From Rhizopus arrhizus (taxonomy: Eukaryota; Mucoromycota; Mucoromycetes; Mucorales; Rhizopodaceae): 64,000 nucleotides of DNA. The notes under the pieces were generated by a model that made no database searches, was not told the origin of the DNA, and saw nothing but the letters and a program-made list of their open reading frames with translations. Below, one piece after another: positions 45,752 to 55,912 of the stretch; the stretch's first letter is position 1, and every line of letters begins with the position of its first letter. The translations under genes and the position numbers were made by a program. Where the stretch lies: assembly GCA_024220505.1 (NCBI GenBank), contig JAKZZE010000023.1:310001-374000 (forward strand). Reading direction: 5' to 3'.

Positions 45752-47406
45752 TACACTATTTTCACAAATTATTCGTGCAGCTTCAGGAAAAAAATTCGTG
45801 CAATTTAAAAATAAAAATTGATTCAGACTCAGAAAAGAAATTCATTTAAATTATTTTTAAAAATTCATACATTTATTGGTGCATGAACTGCACGAAAAAA
45901 AAAATACTACATTGGTTTACGGCTCAAACAATCCTCGAACCTAGTAGCTGAGTATCTACAAAACCCTTGAAGATCACTCAAAAGGACCTTGTTGCATGCA
46001 TCTCCAATTCTAGACGACATTGTCTCTTCCTGTAAAAGCTCTTCTCTTTTCAGTTTGCTTTTACACGCTGACCAGAATTGCTCAATCGGGTTGAGTTCAG
46101 GGGAGTAAGCTGGAAGATAAACACAGCCGTAGCCGCGTTGTTCAATGTATTTTCTAATATCAGCATTCTTGTGGATAGGAGCATTGTCCATGACAATATA
46201 ATTGCCCTTAAATTGCTCATGCTGATCTAAAATGTCAAGAGTACTTGCAATAAAATTGAAGTAATGACCTGTGACGGTTCCGCCTTTGGTATTTTGAGTA
46301 TTCTGGGTACTACCTGCTGCCTTTCTCTTCTTCGAAGGGATGGGTGCTTTTGGTCTTCTTACCTTGATGTTTACTACACCGTAAGGAGATATAGCACCCA
46401 AAATAGTTGTTGTTTTGGCTCTGGTTTTGGGTACAACCACAACGGCACGGCTTCCTTTCTTTGACCATGCTACAGAACGCTTCATATTGACATGGAACGC
46501 TGCTTCATCAATGAAAATGCAGTTGCTCGTAAAATCAAGGTCTGTTTCACTCCATCTTACTACCCAGTCGTATCTCTCCTGAATTTTTTCTGGACTATTT
46601 CTTTCCAGTGAGTGAAAATGTGCTTTCTTCAAACTGATTCTACACTTTTTGGTTACAAAATTGTAAAGAGCAGTTTTCGAAATAGACAAGTCGACAAACT
46701 TGCTTGTCAAACTGTCCATCATCTCTTCCAAAACTAAGCTTGGCTTATCGTCAATAAGCTCTTTTAAGAATTGCTCATGCTCTTCTCTCAAGGCTGATGG
46801 CCTTCCTACAGGCCTGCCACTACCTTTTTTTCTTCCAATTTCTTCCTCTGGATTCTCACTTTCCTTTTTGTACCAGCTTTGAGCGGTAGTCTCTGGCATT
46901 TTAAGGGCTCTACCAGCTTCTCTTATATCCATGTTTTTCTCATAAATAAGAAAAAAAACTGTTCTTTATCCTCAGGCTTGTAGCGTCTGTAGGTTTTCTT
47001 TCCTTTTTCTGATATCTGATTTTTATCAGGCTTCTCGGATAGCTTCTTTTCTTTTTCTTGCTTCACTCTCTCAGGTGGTTTCAGGTCAAGATAATGATTC
47101 AAATCCGTTACATTTTCAAGCGGATAAGTTTCATCATCTACTTCCATATCGACCGTAAAAACTTCGTTTCCTTGGTCGTCTAACATATTTCCTTTTCCAT
47201 CTTCGTGAATAAAAGAGTCCATACTGAATTGAATATTGAAATGAAAAAAAAAGGGGCTGATATTGCACGAAGTTTTTCCCTTTAAGTGCTCGAAATTGTT
47301 TTCTTTTATTGGATGAAGATTAATCCTGAGTCTGAATCAATTTTTATTTTTAAACTGCACGAATTTTTTTCCTGAAGCTGCACGAATAATTTGTGAAAAT
47401 AGTGTA
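45752..47406 (-). mobile_element. IS630-like (DDE_3) transposon
   Basis: Terminal inverted repeats of about 83 bp (45752-45834 and about 47324-47406) start TACACTATTTTCACAAATTA and contain two copies of ATTCGTGCA separated by CTTCAGGAAAAAAA. TA flanks both ends. It is inserted in an LTR repeat. Confidence 0.9.
45907..47222 (-). pseudogene. IS630-like transposase, one frameshift
   Basis: The first frame (47222-46923) starts MDSFIHEDGKGNMLDDQG, is acidic and then basic (KLSEKPDKNQISEKGKK; YRRYKPEDKEQFF). The second frame continues MDIREAGRALKMPETTAQSW, a helix-turn-helix followed by GRPVGRPSAL. The catalytic domain has CIFIDEAAFHVNMKRSVAW (first Asp), NYIVMDNAPIHKN (second Asp) and YSPELNPIEQFWSACKSKLK (Glu). 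One T too few in the T8 run (46951-46958 on the plus strand as A8) separates the two frames in the middle of FFFLIYEKNMD. Otherwise the protein, about 440 residues, looks complete. Such transposases were formerly annotated in fungi simply as hypothetical proteins with a DDE_3 domain. Confidence 0.92.
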
Positions 47407-48139
47407 TATATATATGAATAATATTTTTTTGTTTTCTTTTTAGCTTTTCTTATTTTTTTGACTTTTTTTATATTTTCAACTTTTTTTATCTTTTTAACAT
47501 TTTTTATATTTTTAATTTTTTTTATCTTTCTGACTTGACTCGGCTAATCTCTGTGTATTCTTATTACCATTGTAAGATTGGAGTTTATATGGTTTATATA
47601 GTGTTAAATAGGTTTGATTTAAGAGAGTCTTGATGTAAGATCAAAGGTTTAGGTAGGATTTGATTTCAAAAAGAGTAATGATTTGAATAAGAGTTGCTTG
47701 GGTTAAGTGACCACCAGATCTTATAAGTAGATCAAACTGTTTTGAGTAAAGTAAAAATAAAAAGGTAAAATAAAGATAAAATAAAATAAAAAGGATTTAC
47801 AATGAAGTGTATATACTTCAAGGGACTTCTTGTTCTTGATGTTAAGTAAAATAAAAGAAAAACAAAAGAGATTTACTTTGTATGATATTTATTAAAATAA
47901 TCAAAAAGTAAAGTAGTTAAGGTAAGTTAAAAGTAAGTAAGTCTTGATTGCTGTTAAAATGTCGAGGTATTTATATGTTTTTTGAGTTTTCTGATTATCT
48001 GTTGTTTTTGGTTTTCAGTGTGGAAAATTTTTGTATGAATCTACATAGCCATCTGAATTCAGACACTGTCTGTATTCATACAGTTGTCTGTATTCATTCA
48101 ATTCTTGTGGTACAATTTTTTAATATTTTCCCATTGTGT
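47407..48139 (+). repeat. LTR repeat copy, nearly identical to the one split by Z1
   Basis: A T-rich segment (47420-47540) of repeated TTTTTATNTTTTTAAC words is followed by a repeat copy from about 47567 that matches 41546-41791 plus 45072-45370. It shows the empty target of element Z1. It is itself interrupted at 48140 by a solo LTR. Confidence 0.75.
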
Positions 48140-48647
48140 TGTAACACGAACAATGATTTAGTCCCCGATACAAACATGTACAATTACAGTTTGGATGAAG
48201 AACATGAACTTTAATTTACAGTTCAGGACAAGAGACAAAAGACACCCCATATTTTTATATAAATAAGATGAATATTTTGAACAAAATAACAGACATTCAA
48301 TAAACAAAATCTTCTTGCGCTTAAAAGCAATTGTTTCTTATTGGGTCACAAACACCTTTTCTTTTCTTTTTATTTTTACTTATTCTTTCTGATCTGATAC
48401 CTGAATTATCACGAATCAAGAAAGATCCCTTTTATTTTTATCTTTTATTAAACAATCTTACTCCTAACCTTATTGATCTATAAAGATCTGGTGGTCACTA
48501 CTTAAAAATCAAATTACTTTATCAAAAGAACTGTTAAACGTTCAATCAAGTTAATCAAACTCAAGTCATTCAAGGCTTCAAACTTCAAACTAAACAAATC
48601 TACATCACTTTAACACAATCCAAATCCCAAGTACTAACAAGTTACAG
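48140..48647 (-). repeat. Uninterrupted solo LTR, 508 bp
   Basis: It begins TGTAACACGAACAATG and ends ACTAACAAGTTACA; flanking GTGT is duplicated (original CCCATTGTGTGTGTTACAC seen near 45372). This copy is the key that shows the empty sites for Merlin, element Y and element D in the forward copy at 33203. Confidence 0.85.
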
Positions 48648-49145
48648 TGTGTGTTACACCATTTTCATTACTGTTATTTTTCTTGGAGTAGTAAAGGTTG
48701 TTATTAATAAAGAGAGTTTTCTTGAGTTTTTACAAGTTTAGTTGCTTGATGTGACCACCAGATCTTTTAAGTAAGATCAAATATAAGGTAAAAGATAAAG
48801 ATAAAAATAAAGGGAACAGGGACTTTTATAACTAAAGATTGCCTATTTGTGTAAATGAAAAGATAAAAAGAATTGAACTTGAGTTATTTATTCAAAAAAA
48901 CTGAATTGAATTGACTTCAACAAGAGAAGGTATTTATATTGTTTCTTTGTTTGTGCTTTTGACCTTTTTCACAAAAATGAAAGTTTTCATTTGACCGACA
49001 ATTTTCGATCTAGCGACTAAAGTCGCTATTTTGAAAATTTGCGGCTTGATCGGGTGTTACATTGTTACTTTCTTCTTGGTTACATTACAGTATGACAAAT
49101 TTCTATTATCGTCAAAATACGAAGTAAAAGAAGTTTGACAATGGG
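48648..49145 (+). repeat. LTR repeat remnant next to the tRNA gene
   Basis: It carries GTGACCACCAGATCTTTTAAG at 48751 and ends with TTGTTACTTTCTTCTTGGTTACA, a segment also found at 33170-33193. No coding sequence was seen. The tRNA gene starts about 20 nt further on. Confidence 0.6.
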
Positions 49146-49155
49146 CCAAATCAGT

Positions 49156-49161
49156 AAAAAA
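49156..49161 (-). terminator. Pol III terminator of tRNA-Leu
   Basis: On the minus strand a run of six T follows the tRNA 3' end by four bases. Confidence 0.8.
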
Positions 49162-49165
49162 TACC

Positions 49166-49248
49166 TGGTGACTGTGAGATTCGAACTCACGCCTCTTGCG
49201 AGACCGCAACTTGAGTGCGGCGCCTTAGACCAACTCGGCCAAATCACC
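49166..49248 (-). tRNA. tRNA-Leu(CAA)
   Basis: On the minus strand GGTGATT pairs with AGTCACC to form the acceptor stem. The A-box region TGGCCGAGTTGG, the B box GTTCGAATCTC, an anticodon stem CCGCA/TGCGG with loop CTCAAGT (anticodon CAA, codon TTG), and a long class II variable arm (GTCTCGCAAGAGGC) are all present. There is no intron. The 5' flank was displaced by a retrotransposon 5-9 nt upstream. Confidence 0.95.
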
Positions 49249-49257
49249 TGTACAATG

Positions 49258-49963
49258 TGACGAAGTCGGATTTTGGTCGATGATCGCCTTTGATTCCTTT
49301 TTGATTTTTAAAGCTTATTTTGTATTCAAAAGATACTCCTTTTCATGGCGATTCGAATGGTATGCTTTTCGGTGTGGTTGGATAACTCTAACAGACGTTA
49401 TTGAAGAAAATGTAAAAGAAAATAAGGGGAAAGGAAAATAATCAGCTTCACCGCATCGGGAATTGAAAAGACACACGTCACAATTGGCCGACATTATTTT
49501 TCTTACCTATTATTTTCTATCCCTCATAGGATACATCAAGAAGACGATCTCTGGACACATTATTCACCCAATGTGCCAGCACACTAAACAGAAAAGAACA
49601 CCATTAAAATCAACATGAAGACGAATACTCAATTGATACATCATATACTTTATTTATCAAAAATCACCATAATCCTCTTTACAATTGTATATTTTCCCCA
49701 ATTACCTTTATATTAATATGTTATTCCAAAGTATCTATTGTTGTAAAGTAATAAACAAAAGGCTTTCTTCCCGCTAAAATTAATTTTGGGTGCCGAGTAA
49801 ATTCTTTTTGCACGTTCAAGCAATTGAAGTCAAGAACTAGTTTATATTGTTAACTTTGTTGTTATTGTACATTAATAGTCTTTACAGTCTTCTATTAATT
49901 GGTTTCTGTTATCACTTCACCGTATAGCGAAACTAGACATAACATACATATTAGCAACTGTCA
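49258..49963 (+). repeat. 5' LTR of the young Ty3/gypsy element
   Basis: It has TG...CA ends and is 706 bp. It begins 9 nt from the tRNA-Leu 5' end, in the opposite transcriptional direction. Confidence 0.97.
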
Positions 49964-50344
49964 TTTTTGGTCCGGCCTACCAGATTCGTGTCAAGATAAT
50001 CACTCGATCAAGTCTCTAGGTGTAGGTGTAATATTAGATTTGTGTAATTTTTTTTTTTTTCCTGTGTCTCTAGTATTGTATTTTTGTTAATTTTTTTTTT
50101 TCCTTTCTTTACTTGTGATTACCTTTCTTCACCGTTTGTTAATCCAAGGGCCCCTTGTTTCTCTTTTTTTTATTGTATTGGCCAGGAAAACTTTTCATTG
50201 CTTCTATTTTTATATTTTTTTTTTTTTTTTTTGTACCTGTTGTAAATTTTTTTTTTTGACATCAGTGATCTTTCTGTTTAGTTTTAATTTTAATTTTTTT
50301 TTTGTAACCTATTACACAAAATCGATAATCACCCTTTTGATAAT
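49964..50344 (+). other. Leader between 5' LTR and gag
   Basis: It contains a candidate primer-binding site (TGGTCCGGCCTACCA, 49968-49982) and many T tracts between 50050 and 50310. The open frames here are T-run artefacts. Confidence 0.5.
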
Positions 50345-51328
50345 ATGGCTTACAATTCTAATAATGATGATGGTCTTTTGGAGACTACAAGAAGTCCTTT
50401 CGCTCCTGGTCAACAGACGCATGGTGGCAAGAAGATATTGCGTTTCCTTAACGATCCAAGGAATTTCTCTGGTGAAATAGAGAATAATGGCGGTCGTTTA
50501 GAAGGTTTGTCTGCTGCTGCTCTAACCTGGTGGAAAAGGATGGACAGGATCCGTGTGTCTGCGGACCTGTCAGATGAAGAAATTCTGCTGGTGGCTGGTG
50601 ATCACCTTACCGGCAAGGCAGAATTGTGGTGGAACGTTCTGGGGTTCCAATACCAAACATGGGCAGAGTTTTCTGCTGCTTTCAAGAAGCAGTATGCTGC
50701 TGATCAAGAAGATGTTTGGTGGCAGGAACTCTACAGCTTGAAACAGCGTGCTGGTGAAAGCATCGATGACCTCTCGTTGAGAATGAGGGAGCTGTTGGTG
50801 TTGTTGAACAATCGAGTGGATAGTTTCCATGTTCGTGTCTTTTTGGGGGCCATCAACCCTGTCATCGCTTGTGAGATCGAGAAGAGGGATCTCCCTAGAA
50901 CGTTGGATATGGCCATTGTTGAAGCTAAAAAGATCGAAAGATCTTTAAACAAATATGGTGCTGGATCCATGGATGGTGTTTCGTTTAGGTCTCTGCCGGT
51001 TACAGGTGGTAATCAAGGAGTGGGTGAGGACAATGTCTCTGTGTCCACCATGACAGCCTTAATGAAGGAGCTTGAGCAAATGCGTATCAACATTGTTCAA
51101 CTCCAGAATGAAAGGCAACGAGGTCCTTACCCTAGACCTTTTAATACTGGTGCTGTATCAGGATGTTTCTACTGTAAAGAAGAAGGACACCGTAAGGTTG
51201 ACTGTCCCAAGCTTCGTGGTATGGGAGGTGTTCCTGTATCAGGAAGTAATGCGGTTCCTCTTGGTGGTGGGTCGAAACCAGAGAAGGGTGAAGTTTCCTT
51301 TTCGGGAAAAGACTCGGAGCGTCTGTAA
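50345..51328 (+). CDS. gag: Gag of the young Ty3/gypsy element
   Basis: The polyprotein forms the virus-like particle. It has 327 residues. The N-terminal part (MAYNSNNDDGLLETTRSP) is polar. The capsid region has ALTWWKRMDRIRV, LTGKAELWWNVLGF, FSAAFKKQYAADQEDVWWQE and AGESIDDLSLRMREL, the typical retrotransposon gag order. A Met/Leu heptad-like helix (TMTALMKELEQMRINIVQLQ) is followed by a CCHC zinc knuckle (CFYCKEEGHRKVDC). The frame ends at TAA 51326-51328, inside the stem-loop of the frameshift signal, so pol is probably made by -1 slippage about 20 nt before the stop. No damage is visible. Confidence 0.95.
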   Translation: MAYNSNNDDGLLETTRSPFAPGQQTHGGKKILRFLNDPRNFSGEIENNGGRLEGLSAAALTWWKRMDRIRVSADLSDEEILLVAGDHLTGKAELWWNVLGFQYQTWAEFSAAFKKQYAADQEDVWWQELYSLKQRAGESIDDLSLRMRELLVLLNNRVDSFHVRVFLGAINPVIACEIEKRDLPRTLDMAIVEAKKIERSLNKYGAGSMDGVSFRSLPVTGGNQGVGEDNVSVSTMTALMKELEQMRINIVQLQNERQRGPYPRPFNTGAVSGCFYCKEEGHRKVDCPKLRGMGGVPVSGSNAVPLGGGSKPEKGEVSFSGKDSERL

Positions 51329-51346
51329 AGGAGGCAACAGGCGCTC
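51304..51346 (+). promoter_or_regulatory. Programmed -1 frameshift signal at the gag-pol junction
   Basis: In the gag frame the bases read tcG GGA AAA gac, so GGGAAAA (51304-51310) is a correctly phased X-XXY-YYZ slippery heptamer. After 6 nt a hairpin forms: GAGCGTCTGT (51317-51326) pairs with ACAGGCGCTC (51337-51346), 10 base pairs with one G-U and a 10-nt loop. Slipping back one base enters the pol frame, which is open from 51292. Confidence 0.85.
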
Positions 51347-51351
51347 TAGAA

Positions 51352-54210
51352 ATGAATAAGTCCTCTAGTTATAATAATCAAGTTCGGATGGTGGATGTGG
51401 TGGATGTGAAGGCACAGGAAGTATTTGCTGCCGAAAAGCGAAGAAACGAGGTCCCTCCTGTGAACCCCTATCCAAGTTCAAGACCAAGAACGAATGGTAT
51501 ACCAGTTGCTGTTCCCACCAGTTCAGCTTCTGCCTATGGTCATTCGATTCCAGTAGCAGGTCAGTCGATGGGAGAGGCTGCGGGTTTTCCAACTCATCCA
51601 TCAAGGGTTATCCCTGTGCCAGTGGTGGATGCACCAAAGAAAAGAGCCCGTGCTAAACCCAGGAAATTAGCAGTACAGACCAGCAAGGTCAACGTTTGGG
51701 ATGTACTGAGCAGAACCAATGCTGGTGCTTCGGTGGCTGATCTGTTGGCAGTGGATCGTACGGCTTGCAAGGACCTGGTAGATGGTGTACGTTACCTACG
51801 CCAAGGTAAACGAACGGCTGCTATGGGATCTACTGGTCCACATCGAAATGGTTCGTCAAGCGTGCCAATGGTAGTCGATACGGTGCAACCCACCGATGCT
51901 GATTGGAGTTCTGTTGGTACCGGTGGTAATGAAGAAGGTTCGTGGTCTGAAGGGTCTTCAGTGGATTTCTCTGTCTCGGATATGGATAGCCAGGTATCAT
52001 CTGTTTATAGATATCCATACAGCCTCGACAACATGAAAGGTAGTTCTCCTTTTAAAGGCTTGGTGTCTATAAATGGACGTACCGTGGAATGTGTCTTCGA
52101 TTCTGGTGCCAGTGTCAGTGTGATCAGTGGTGGTCTAGCTAGTAAGTTGGGGCTAGTGCCAAGCAATGATGAGTTGTGGCTGTCTGGTTTTGATAGTAGA
52201 ACTGCTGGTAAACCATCGAAGGTGGTTGTCGATGTGCCTGTTGTCATCTCTGGGTGTTTAAGACCTGAACATATGTGTATCCTGGAGAGAACAGACCAGT
52301 ACCGTGAAAGGGAATTGTGTTTGCTCGGTGTGACCTGGTTCAAGGCTTATGGTATCCAACCTCGGATTGGTGCTGCCGAGATCCATATACCAACCAGTCG
52401 TGGTATAGTAGTCCACAAGGGCTATACTGAAGCTAGACAAGTAGGTACTAGCAAGCAAGACATGTTGGGAAAGAAGGAAAGGAAGGTCCACTTCATGGAA
52501 CGACGAGTTGAATCAAGACCTGAGAGACTGTCGATGGTGGAGTCCGGTCTTCCTTTTGAAAATAAAGATGTGAAGGTCGAGGAGAGCACAGAGGTGTATG
52601 CTGTCAGCATATCTGTGGTCAGTAATGGTGCTCCCGGATCCTCAAATAGTTTGGATGTAGTCGATCAGACTAGGATTCAACAAGGGCGCGATTTGGTTGA
52701 ATCGTACGAGGAAGGCATCTTTGACAAGTTGTCTGATGACGAAGATGATGACGAAGCAATGGTTCCCGAAGAAATGAAAGAAATGGTGGAGTCAAGGTTT
52801 GCGGACTGCTTTGTAGAAAATTCGGGCCTGGGTAAGGTGAAGGGCTTCGAACACAAGATCGTCCTAAAGCCTGACGCTACCCCAGTGCGCTCTGTACCGT
52901 TTCGATTGACGTGGGAAGAGAACGAGTTCTTGGAGAAGGAACTGAACAGTATGCTGGAACTGGGGATAATTAGACCGTCCAAGTCAGGCGCATACTCTTC
53001 TCCCTGTTTCTTTGTCAAGAAAAAGGATGGCAGCCGTAGGATGGTACTAGATTACCGAAAGCTTAATCAAATGACTGTATCAAATGCGTATCCCTTACCT
53101 TTGATTTCAGAATTGTTGGATTCGTTGGGTGGTGCCAAGTTTTTCACTACGATGGATATGGCTTTCGGTTATTGGCAAGTTCCCATGGCTGAGGATTCGA
53201 TAGAGAAAACTGGTTTTGTGACAAAGAAAGGAATTTATGAATTCTTGGTTATGCCGTTTGGATTGACATCTGCACCCTCTACCTTCCAAGCCATGATGAA
53301 CTCTATTCTGGGTGAGTATATTGGTAAGTTCTGTTTGGTGTTCATTGATGATGTGTTGATCTTTGGTGGTGATTCCCTGACGGAGCATAGTGCCTTGGTT
53401 GAAAAGGTGTTGATCAAGTGCAAAGAGGCTGGTTTAAAGCTGAAGAAGAAGAAATGTTCGTGGGGTCAGTCCTCGGTGTCTTATTTGGGTCACGAAGTTA
53501 CATCGGATGGTTTAAAGCCTAGTGATCACAATGTTAATAAGATCGTTAAGTTTGACACGCCCAAGAATGTTGGAGAAGTAAGGTCTTACCTTGGCTTGTG
53601 TAGCTATTACCGTGCGTTCTGTCCAAATTTTGCAAGTGTGGCAGCTCCGTTACAGAAGTTGGTAAAGAAGAATGTGGCTTTTGTTTGGGGCGAAGAGCAA
53701 GAAACAAGTTTTAGGAGGTTTCAAGAAATGTTGACGTCGCCTCCTTTGCTTTCGTACCCGGATAGAAGAAAGTACCAAGTGTTGTCCGTAGATGCATCGA
53801 AGTCTGGTTTAGGTGCAGTGCTTTCACAAGTTACAGATCTGTATTCATTGGCGAATGAACAAGTTATATCGTATGCTTCAAGGTCATTACGTGGTGCTGA
53901 AACCAATTACGCGATCACACATTTAGAAGCTCTTGCAGTTGTATGGGGTGTTCAGCATTATCGTCATTTCTTGTTAGGTCGCAAATTCGTCTTGATCACA
54001 GATCATTCTGCTTTGAGATATGTTTTTCAACCTGTCAAGTCTACCCCAAAATTGTCAAGATGGGCTGCCTGTTTGATGGAGTATGACTATATTTTGAGAT
54101 ATAGACCTGGTAATGCTAACCCAGCAGATGCGTTGTCAAGACTTCCAGTTGTAGAAAACGAACGAAATAGTGGGACTGACGAGCAAGATGAAACTCCTGA
54201 AGCGAATTGA
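51352..54210 (+). CDS. pol: Pol: protease, reverse transcriptase and RNase H
   Basis: The frame is open from 51292, so the ATG at 51352 need not be used; as a separate ORF it has 952 residues. A long linker is followed by an aspartic protease (TVECVFDSGASVSVIS near residue 250). The reverse transcriptase starts about residue 490, with SVPFRLTWEENEF, RRMVLDYRKLNQMT, FFTTMDMAFGYWQVPM, FLVMPFGLTSAPSTFQ and the active-site CLVFIDDVLIFGG, then the LGLCSYYRAFCPNF tether. RNase H has VLSVDASKSGLGAVLSQ, THLEALAVVWGVQHYRHFL and ITDHSALRYVF, closing with GNANPADALSRL. Pol ends at TGA 54208-54210 with an acidic tail; integrase is not in this frame. Confidence 0.95.
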   Translation: MNKSSSYNNQVRMVDVVDVKAQEVFAAEKRRNEVPPVNPYPSSRPRTNGIPVAVPTSSASAYGHSIPVAGQSMGEAAGFPTHPSRVIPVPVVDAPKKRARAKPRKLAVQTSKVNVWDVLSRTNAGASVADLLAVDRTACKDLVDGVRYLRQGKRTAAMGSTGPHRNGSSSVPMVVDTVQPTDADWSSVGTGGNEEGSWSEGSSVDFSVSDMDSQVSSVYRYPYSLDNMKGSSPFKGLVSINGRTVECVFDSGASVSVISGGLASKLGLVPSNDELWLSGFDSRTAGKPSKVVVDVPVVISGCLRPEHMCILERTDQYRERELCLLGVTWFKAYGIQPRIGAAEIHIPTSRGIVVHKGYTEARQVGTSKQDMLGKKERKVHFMERRVESRPERLSMVESGLPFENKDVKVEESTEVYAVSISVVSNGAPGSSNSLDVVDQTRIQQGRDLVESYEEGIFDKLSDDEDDDEAMVPEEMKEMVESRFADCFVENSGLGKVKGFEHKIVLKPDATPVRSVPFRLTWEENEFLEKELNSMLELGIIRPSKSGAYSSPCFFVKKKDGSRRMVLDYRKLNQMTVSNAYPLPLISELLDSLGGAKFFTTMDMAFGYWQVPMAEDSIEKTGFVTKKGIYEFLVMPFGLTSAPSTFQAMMNSILGEYIGKFCLVFIDDVLIFGGDSLTEHSALVEKVLIKCKEAGLKLKKKKCSWGQSSVSYLGHEVTSDGLKPSDHNVNKIVKFDTPKNVGEVRSYLGLCSYYRAFCPNFASVAAPLQKLVKKNVAFVWGEEQETSFRRFQEMLTSPPLLSYPDRRKYQVLSVDASKSGLGAVLSQVTDLYSLANEQVISYASRSLRGAETNYAITHLEALAVVWGVQHYRHFLLGRKFVLITDHSALRYVFQPVKSTPKLSRWAACLMEYDYILRYRPGNANPADALSRLPVVENERNSGTDEQDETPEAN

Positions 54211-54541
54211 GGAAGTTTATTGGTGTTCATTAGATATATTTATAGATGTTAAAATTTTTTTTTTGGAAAAGAGACACCGGAGGTTCTTTCGCACTCTTAT
54301 CACTTTTTTTGGGCTTGCCTAATTTTACCTTTATTTTTTACTTCATTCTTCCCCTTTTTATTTTGTTACAACCCTTCACTCTTGTTTATCTTTAATTGAT
54401 CAAGGTTTCTTTGAATAAAAGTTTTTGTCCAGATCAACTATAGTGGTAGTGATTAGTCCTTAGCTCATCCTTGGGATAATCATATAAATATACAAGACTT
54501 CCCTTTCTTTTTATAATTCTACGGTTGGTATTTACTTCAAG
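54211..54541 (+). other. Non-coding gap between pol and integrase
   Basis: About 330 bases are T-rich with stops in all frames. It resembles a promoter or leader (pyrimidine tracts, TATAAATATACA at 54484). In most Ty3/gypsy elements integrase follows RNase H without a gap. Confidence 0.5.
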
Positions 54542-55869
54542 ATGCCTATGTCTTTTGCATGGTTTGTGGCTATCTATCGTCACCTAGTTGATGGCACTTA
54601 TCCTTCTGGTTGTACTGATGCTAATGAAAAAAGAAGAATTAAATATCAAGCCAAAAGTACTTTGTCGATGGTGATCGCTTACTTGAGATGGGTACGGGAA
54701 GAGAAGTGGTTCATGAAGGGAATGCAGTGGAAGTAATTCGAATGGTACATGGTGAAGGTCATTTGGGTGTTGTCAACACTGTCAAGAAATTGTTGTTAGG
54801 GTATGTGTGCACAGAAGCAAGAGAAATTGTGGCTGAGGTGGTCAAAACTTGTGAAACATGCCAATTTCGTGCAAGAGTAGATCGTTCGCGGCACAATCCA
54901 GGTTACATTGTCAAGACGCCCCGACACCCCTTCTTCATGGTTGGTTGTGATGCGGTGGGTCCTCTTACTCAAACTGCTAGGGGTAACAAGTACATCCTAG
55001 TAGCCACTGATTACTTGACAAGATGGCCCATGGCTTTGGCTGTTCCTGAGATAAATGCGGTCACTACTCAAAAATTTTTGTATGATGAAATTGTAGCTCA
55101 GTACGGTGTCCCAAATTACCTGTTGACTGATCGGGGAAGTAATTTTGTGGCAACGCTGGTCCATGAGTTTTTGGCGAAGATTGGTTGCAAGCACAATACT
55201 ACCACTAGCTGGAGACCAAACTGTAATGGTGCTTGTGAAAGATTGAATCAGACGCTGTGTAGAACGATTGCTAAATTAGCGCGTGATGAAGACAAGATCC
55301 ATCAATGGGATAATTACATTGCGTCCGCTCTTTTAGCAATTAGAACGATGAAGAATTCGGCTACTGGCTTTACTCCTGCTTTTCTCTTGTATGGATATGA
55401 ATTTATGACGCCAGTGATATGGATGGCTCCCAGAGAAGATTTCGTGGAAGACGATTGGGAGGAAACCATCAAGGAAAGGGCGATTATGATTCAAGAGAAA
55501 TTGAAGGAAGCCAGGGAGCATGCGCGCATGAAGTCTGATGAAAAGAAGAAAAAGGAAAAAGCTGTGTACGATAGAACAGTTGGTTTTCGTAAGCAGTTTG
55601 AAGTAGGAGAAGAAGTGTTGATGAAGGACATGTTGCCTGCAAGCAAGTTTGCTGACAAGTGGATTGGTCCTTTCCGTGTGTTGAAAGTCAACAAAAATGG
55701 TACGTACCATTTAGTGGGCTCAAATAGTCGGAAGCTCGACGGTGCCGTGAATGGCGATAAGTTGACTGCATTTCATAATGCAAAGTTGATGGTTCCTGAT
55801 GTCACGGTGACAAGAGCTCAACAGCAGTTCAAGTCTTGGGTGGCAAGGTTTAGCACTGTGCCCAGTTAG
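54542..55869 (+). pseudogene. int: Integrase of the young Ty3/gypsy element, one frameshift
   Basis: The first frame begins MPMSFAWFVAIYRHLVDGTY and the second carries the rest, starting around YFVDGDRLLEMGTG. The shift lies in the A4 run at 54653-54656; one more A would join them. The zinc-binding HHCC domain has MVHGEGHLG and CETCQFRA. The catalytic core has VGCDAVGPLTQ (Asp), YLLTDRGSNFVAT (Asp) and RPNCNGACERLNQ (Glu). A coiled, Lys-rich stretch precedes the C-terminal domain (EVGEEVLMKDMLPASKFADK; WIGPFRVLKVNKNGTYHL). All catalytic residues remain, so the frameshift seems to be the only lesion. It could also be a sequencing error. Confidence 0.92.
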
Positions 55870-55912
55870 AAGAAAATCAAAGAAGATAAGCAAAGGCTAG
55901 GGGGGAGGTACA

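Noticed and set aside
45202..48214. Similar small frames at 45202-45480 and 47948-48214 (FEFSDYLLFLVFSVEN)
   Set aside because: They lie in two copies of the same LTR repeat, lack typical coding composition and change length between copies.
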